Below, in pieces: positions 61,242-64,000 of a stretch of 64,000 bases of DNA. Source of the DNA: Nitrospirota bacterium (GTDB taxonomy: Bacteria; Nitrospinota_A; UBA7883). The notes under the pieces were generated by a model. That model made no database searches, was not told the DNA's origin, and saw nothing but the letters and a program-made list of their open reading frames with translations. Made by a program: the position numbers and the translations under genes. The stretch spans positions 1-64,000 of the forward strand of contig JAJRZK010000002.1 in assembly GCA_024275315.1 (NCBI GenBank), written 5' to 3'. The stretch's first letter is position 1. Each line of letters begins with the position of its first letter.

Positions 61242-62607
61242 ATTTTTCCAGAAACCATTCGCCGGCCTTAAGAATATCGCCGGCGCCAAGGGTCAAAATA
61301 ATATCACCTTTGCGGCTTGAATTAACGAGACGGCTGGCGGCATCCGCGACCGATTCGACAAACGTGACAGATTTCATGCCATGCCTGGAAGCCATGCCAA
61401 CGACAGACTCTCCCGTGACATCTTCTATTTTTTCTTCACCTGCGGCGTATATTTCCGTGACAATCAGCTCGTCCGCGTCATAAAACGCCTTTCCAAACTC
61501 GTCCAAATGGTCCCTCGTCCTGGTATACCTGTGCGGCTGAAACACCACGACCAGGCGCCGTCCGACGAACCCTTCTTTCAGCGCCCGAAGGGTGGCGCGG
61601 ATTTCGTTTGGATGATGGCCATAGTCGTCGACCACCATGACTCCGCCGGTCTCACCCTTGAACTGGCATCTGCGCTGAATTCCCGCAAAACCCTCCAGCG
61701 CCCCCAGAACATTGTCGGTGTCCATCTCCAGCTCGAATCCGACGGTAAGCGCGGCCAAGGCATTGTATACGTTGTGCAGTCCCGGCATTCCAATGTTAAG
61801 CCTTCCAACATCCTCGCCACGAAGCCGTACAGTGAAAGATGATCTGAAATTTTCGAATTTTATTTCGCTGGCGGTGACATCCGCGGCGGACTGGATACCA
61901 TAAGTCCAGAATCTTTTTTCCACTTTTGGAATAATCTCCTGCACCGCCATGTCGTCAAGGCACAGTATTGAAGCTCCGTAAAACGGCGTCTTGTTCACAA
62001 ACTCCACGAAAGCTTCCTTGACATTTTCGAAGGTGGAATAGTAATCCAGATGCTCGGCGTCGATGTTTGTAACGACTGCTATCGTCGGGTAGAGTTTCAA
62101 AAACGACCCGTCGGATTCGTCAGCTTCCGCGATCAGAAACTCACCCTTGCCAAGCTTGGCCCCGGAGCCAAACCGATCCACCCTTCCACCAATGATTATT
62201 GTCGGGTCGAGCCCTCCTTTGGCCAGCACCACAGCGGTCATGGATGTCGCCGTTGTTTTTCCATGAGACCCGGCGATGGCCACCGCGTATTTCATTCGCA
62301 TCAGTTCCGCCAGCATTTGCGCTCGCGGGATCACGGGGATAAAACGCGCCTTAGCCTCGACGACTTCTGGGTTGTCCTGTTTAATCGCGGTTGAAACTAT
62401 GACCACTTCGGTGTCTCCGACATTTTCCGCCCGGTGGCCTATATTTATCTCCGCTCCCGATTTGCGCAGGTATGCCACAGCTTCCGACTCGGCCATGTCA
62501 GACCCCGTGACCGTGTATCCAATGTTCAACAATATTTCCGCTATGCCACTCATTCCTGAACCGCCGATTCCGACGAAATGGAGCCTTTTGGTCCTTCGAA
62601 ACCTCAT
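61219..62607 (-). CDS. murC: UDP-N-acetylmuramate-L-alanine ligase
   Basis: 462 residues. N-terminal Rossmann FVGIGGSGMSGIAEIL binds the UDP-sugar; the P-loop is IAGSHGKTTATSM (about residue 113); EADESDGSFLKL and DDYGHHPNEIRATL carry metal and domain-interface residues. Adds L-Ala to UDP-MurNAc. Starts by ATGA overlap with the murG stop. Confidence 0.98.
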   Translation of the reverse strand: MRFRRTKRLHFVGIGGSGMSGIAEILLNIGYTVTGSDMAESEAVAYLRKSGAEINIGHRAENVGDTEVVIVSTAIKQDNPEVVEAKARFIPVIPRAQMLAELMRMKYAVAIAGSHGKTTATSMTAVVLAKGGLDPTIIIGGRVDRFGSGAKLGKGEFLIAEADESDGSFLKLYPTIAVVTNIDAEHLDYYSTFENVKEAFVEFVNKTPFYGASILCLDDMAVQEIIPKVEKRFWTYGIQSAADVTASEIKFENFRSSFTVRLRGEDVGRLNIGMPGLHNVYNALAALTVGFELEMDTDNVLGALEGFAGIQRRCQFKGETGGVMVVDDYGHHPNEIRATLRALKEGFVGRRLVVVFQPHRYTRTRDHLDEFGKAFYDADELIVTEIYAAGEEKIEDVTGESVVGMASRHGMKSVTFVESVADAASRLVNSSRKGDIILTLGAGDILKAGEWFLEKYGKNPDK

Positions 62608-63704
62608 ACCGCCTCCCCCGCCAGCGCCAGGAGCTCGTCCACGATCCTCGCCGCGGAGTCCGGTTTCGCAAGTTTTTTCGCACGCCGACCCATATCTTTC
62701 AGGCGTTGTCTTGAATCGATGAACTTTTTTATTATTCCGGCGGCTTTTTTGCCATCAACAGAGGAATCATCCACCATGATCGCCGCATCGGATTTCACAA
62801 TTGACATTGCGTTTTTTGTCTGGTGATCATCTGCGGCGTGGGGATAGGGGACATAAACGGCCGCCCGGCCCACGGCGCATATTTCGGCCACCGCTCCCGC
62901 TCCCGCCCTGGAGAAAACCAGGTCCGCATCCGCGATTCTTTGAGGCATATCATAAAAATAACTTTCCGCCTCCCACTTGAACCTGGCGTTGTTATATATG
63001 GTTTTCATCATTTCAAGATCTGTCCGCCCTGTCTGGTGGACTATGGAAATCCTGTCGGCCACTTCGTCCAGCAACGGCGCCGCTTCGGCCATCGCCCTGT
63101 TCAGCGTGGCCGCTCCCTGGCTACCACCTATTACGAGTATGTTCAGCAGGTTGTCACCTGTTCTGCGTTTTGTGTTAAAAAACGCGGGGATCACGGGGTT
63201 GCCCACCAGTTTTCCCCGTCCTTCCGGAAACATGGTTTCCGAACCTGCCCATGTTACGAATACTGTTTTGGCAAACCGTCCCAGCCAACGATTGGTCAGG
63301 CCGGGCGCTGCGTTTTGCTCCGCCAGCGCCAGGGGCCGACGAGCCGCTATGGCCGCCAGGGACATGGGACCAGAGGCGTAGCCGCCCACTCCCAGGACCA
63401 CGTCTGGTCTGTCCTTTTTTATCAAGATGTACGACTTGACAAACGCCGCCAGCAGGTAAAACAGTGAGGTAGCTTTGTGGATTGGCGTCTTCCCCTTCAG
63501 GCCCGTCACCCTCAGCGACGTAAAAGCAAACCCCTCCCTGTGCACAATATCTTTTTCCATTCCCCTCTCACCTCCGACGAACAGTATCGTGTGGTCGCCA
63601 CGCCTCGCTTTCAATTCGCGAGCCACAGCAAGCCCCGGATATATGTGTCCACCCGTTCCGCCGCCAGTGATTACAAGTTTCATTTCATGTTGTTCCAGGT
63701 TCAT
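62604..63704 (-). CDS. murG: UDP-GlcNAc:lipid I N-acetylglucosaminyltransferase
   Basis: 366 residues, makes lipid II at the inner face of the membrane. Glycine loops VITGGGTGGHIYPGLAVA and VIGGSQGAATLNRAM, then FSRAGAGAVAEICAVGRAAVYVPYPHA, which binds UDP-GlcNAc. The start at 63704 shares ATGA with the ftsW stop. An ATG eight codons in would match the shortest family N-terminus but lacks a ribosome site. Confidence 0.97.
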   Translation of the reverse strand: MNLEQHEMKLVITGGGTGGHIYPGLAVARELKARRGDHTILFVGGERGMEKDIVHREGFAFTSLRVTGLKGKTPIHKATSLFYLLAAFVKSYILIKKDRPDVVLGVGGYASGPMSLAAIAARRPLALAEQNAAPGLTNRWLGRFAKTVFVTWAGSETMFPEGRGKLVGNPVIPAFFNTKRRTGDNLLNILVIGGSQGAATLNRAMAEAAPLLDEVADRISIVHQTGRTDLEMMKTIYNNARFKWEAESYFYDMPQRIADADLVFSRAGAGAVAEICAVGRAAVYVPYPHAADDHQTKNAMSIVKSDAAIMVDDSSVDGKKAAGIIKKFIDSRQRLKDMGRRAKKLAKPDSAARIVDELLALAGEAV

Positions 63705-64000
63705 TTCGCGTGTTCCGATATGTTGGTCAAAATCCCTACGCTAACCATCCATATCACAAGAGCGGACCCCCCGAGGCTGATGAAGGGAAGGGGTATCCCC
63801 TTAGTTGGAAGCAGGCCCAGTGTCACCGCGATGTTGATGATGGCCTGCGCCGATATGGCGAAGGTTATTCCCAGGGCCAGCAGACTGCCGAACCTGTCTG
63901 TCACTTTCAGGCCCACGCGGAAACCGCGAAACGTCAGTGTCGCGAACAGGCCAAGCACTAGTAGGGCTCCGGCGAATCCCAGTTCCTCTCCAATTATGGA
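63701..64000 (-). CDS. ftsW: FtsW, C-terminal part (gene continues beyond the window)
   Basis: The window holds the last ~99 codons. SIIGEELGFAGALLVLGLF is the conserved periplasmic-loop/TM8 region of SEDS glycosyltransferases, followed by AQAIINIAVTLGLLPTKGIPLPFISLGGSAL, the TM9-TM10 signature. The stop overlaps murG by ATGA. It is the divisome peptidoglycan polymerase; the start is outside the window. Confidence 0.96.
   Translation of the reverse strand, partial: SIIGEELGFAGALLVLGLFATLTFRGFRVGLKVTDRFGSLLALGITFAISAQAIINIAVTLGLLPTKGIPLPFISLGGSALVIWMVSVGILTNISEHAK

Overview
The window is ordinary chromosomal DNA, densely coding on both strands, from a Gram-negative bacterium. The evidence for two membranes is an outer-membrane beta-barrel protein, lipoproteins with lipoboxes, a periplasmic cyclophilin and a type IV pilin. 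Tandem DUF507 genes, a GH57 branching enzyme beside a DUF4912 protein, many TPR proteins and a PilR/sigma-54/pilA module are typical of deep-branching groups near Deltaproteobacteria, Nitrospirota and Nitrospinota. I cannot name the genus. There is no complete mobile element, no insertion sequence and no CRISPR array.

Layout. 0.2-2.8 kb: beta-barrel protein, HisA-like TIM barrel, membrane-anchored TPR protein. 3-10.4 kb: uvrC, two tandem TPR/class III nucleotide cyclase genes, a SprT-like metalloprotease and nth. 10.5-11.9 kb: initiator tRNA-Met and a phage-type switch in which an S24 (CI/LexA-like) repressor and a small HTH protein diverge from overlapping promoters. 12-19 kb: a periplasmic helical-repeat protein, then a leftward run ispG - purD - peptide-type ABC binding protein and two permeases, joined by 4-base overlaps. 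19-28.8 kb: cyclophilin, secA, an ABC-2-type membrane protein, a cNMP-binding protein, tilS, an HD-GYP response regulator and dinB. 28.8-36 kb: a pilin module with a GT-C/TPR protein, pilA behind a clear sigma-54 promoter, an LpoA-like lipoprotein and a PilR-type regulator. 36-45.5 kb: class V aminotransferase, PHP phosphoesterase, two DUF507 proteins, a histone H1-like gene with a nested start, malic enzyme, trpC, a CBS protein and the GH57 enzyme. 45.6-51.4 kb: DUF4912 protein with a Lys/Ala-rich arm, coaE, maf, a decayed response regulator-GGDEF gene, a small winged-helix-like protein, a receiver protein with an acidic tail, and tRNA-Sec. 51.4-64 kb: mutS2 and a leftward dcw cluster, ftsW-murG-murC-murB-ddl-ftsQ-ftsA-ftsZ, followed by a DUF484 protein and a LysA-like decarboxylase.

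How the parts connect. The TPR-cyclases and the cNMP-binding protein suggest cyclic-nucleotide signalling. The HD-GYP protein and the GGDEF relic show c-di-GMP signalling. The PilR-type regulator, the sigma-54 promoter and the TGTCA inverted repeat form a readable pilin control circuit. tRNA-Sec implies selenoprotein synthesis, but no selenoprotein gene is recognised here. The most unusual items are the overlapping-promoter repressor switch, the nested-start H1-like gene, the two TPR-cyclases, DinB with a linker insertion, and the non-canonical decarboxylase at the end of the dcw cluster.
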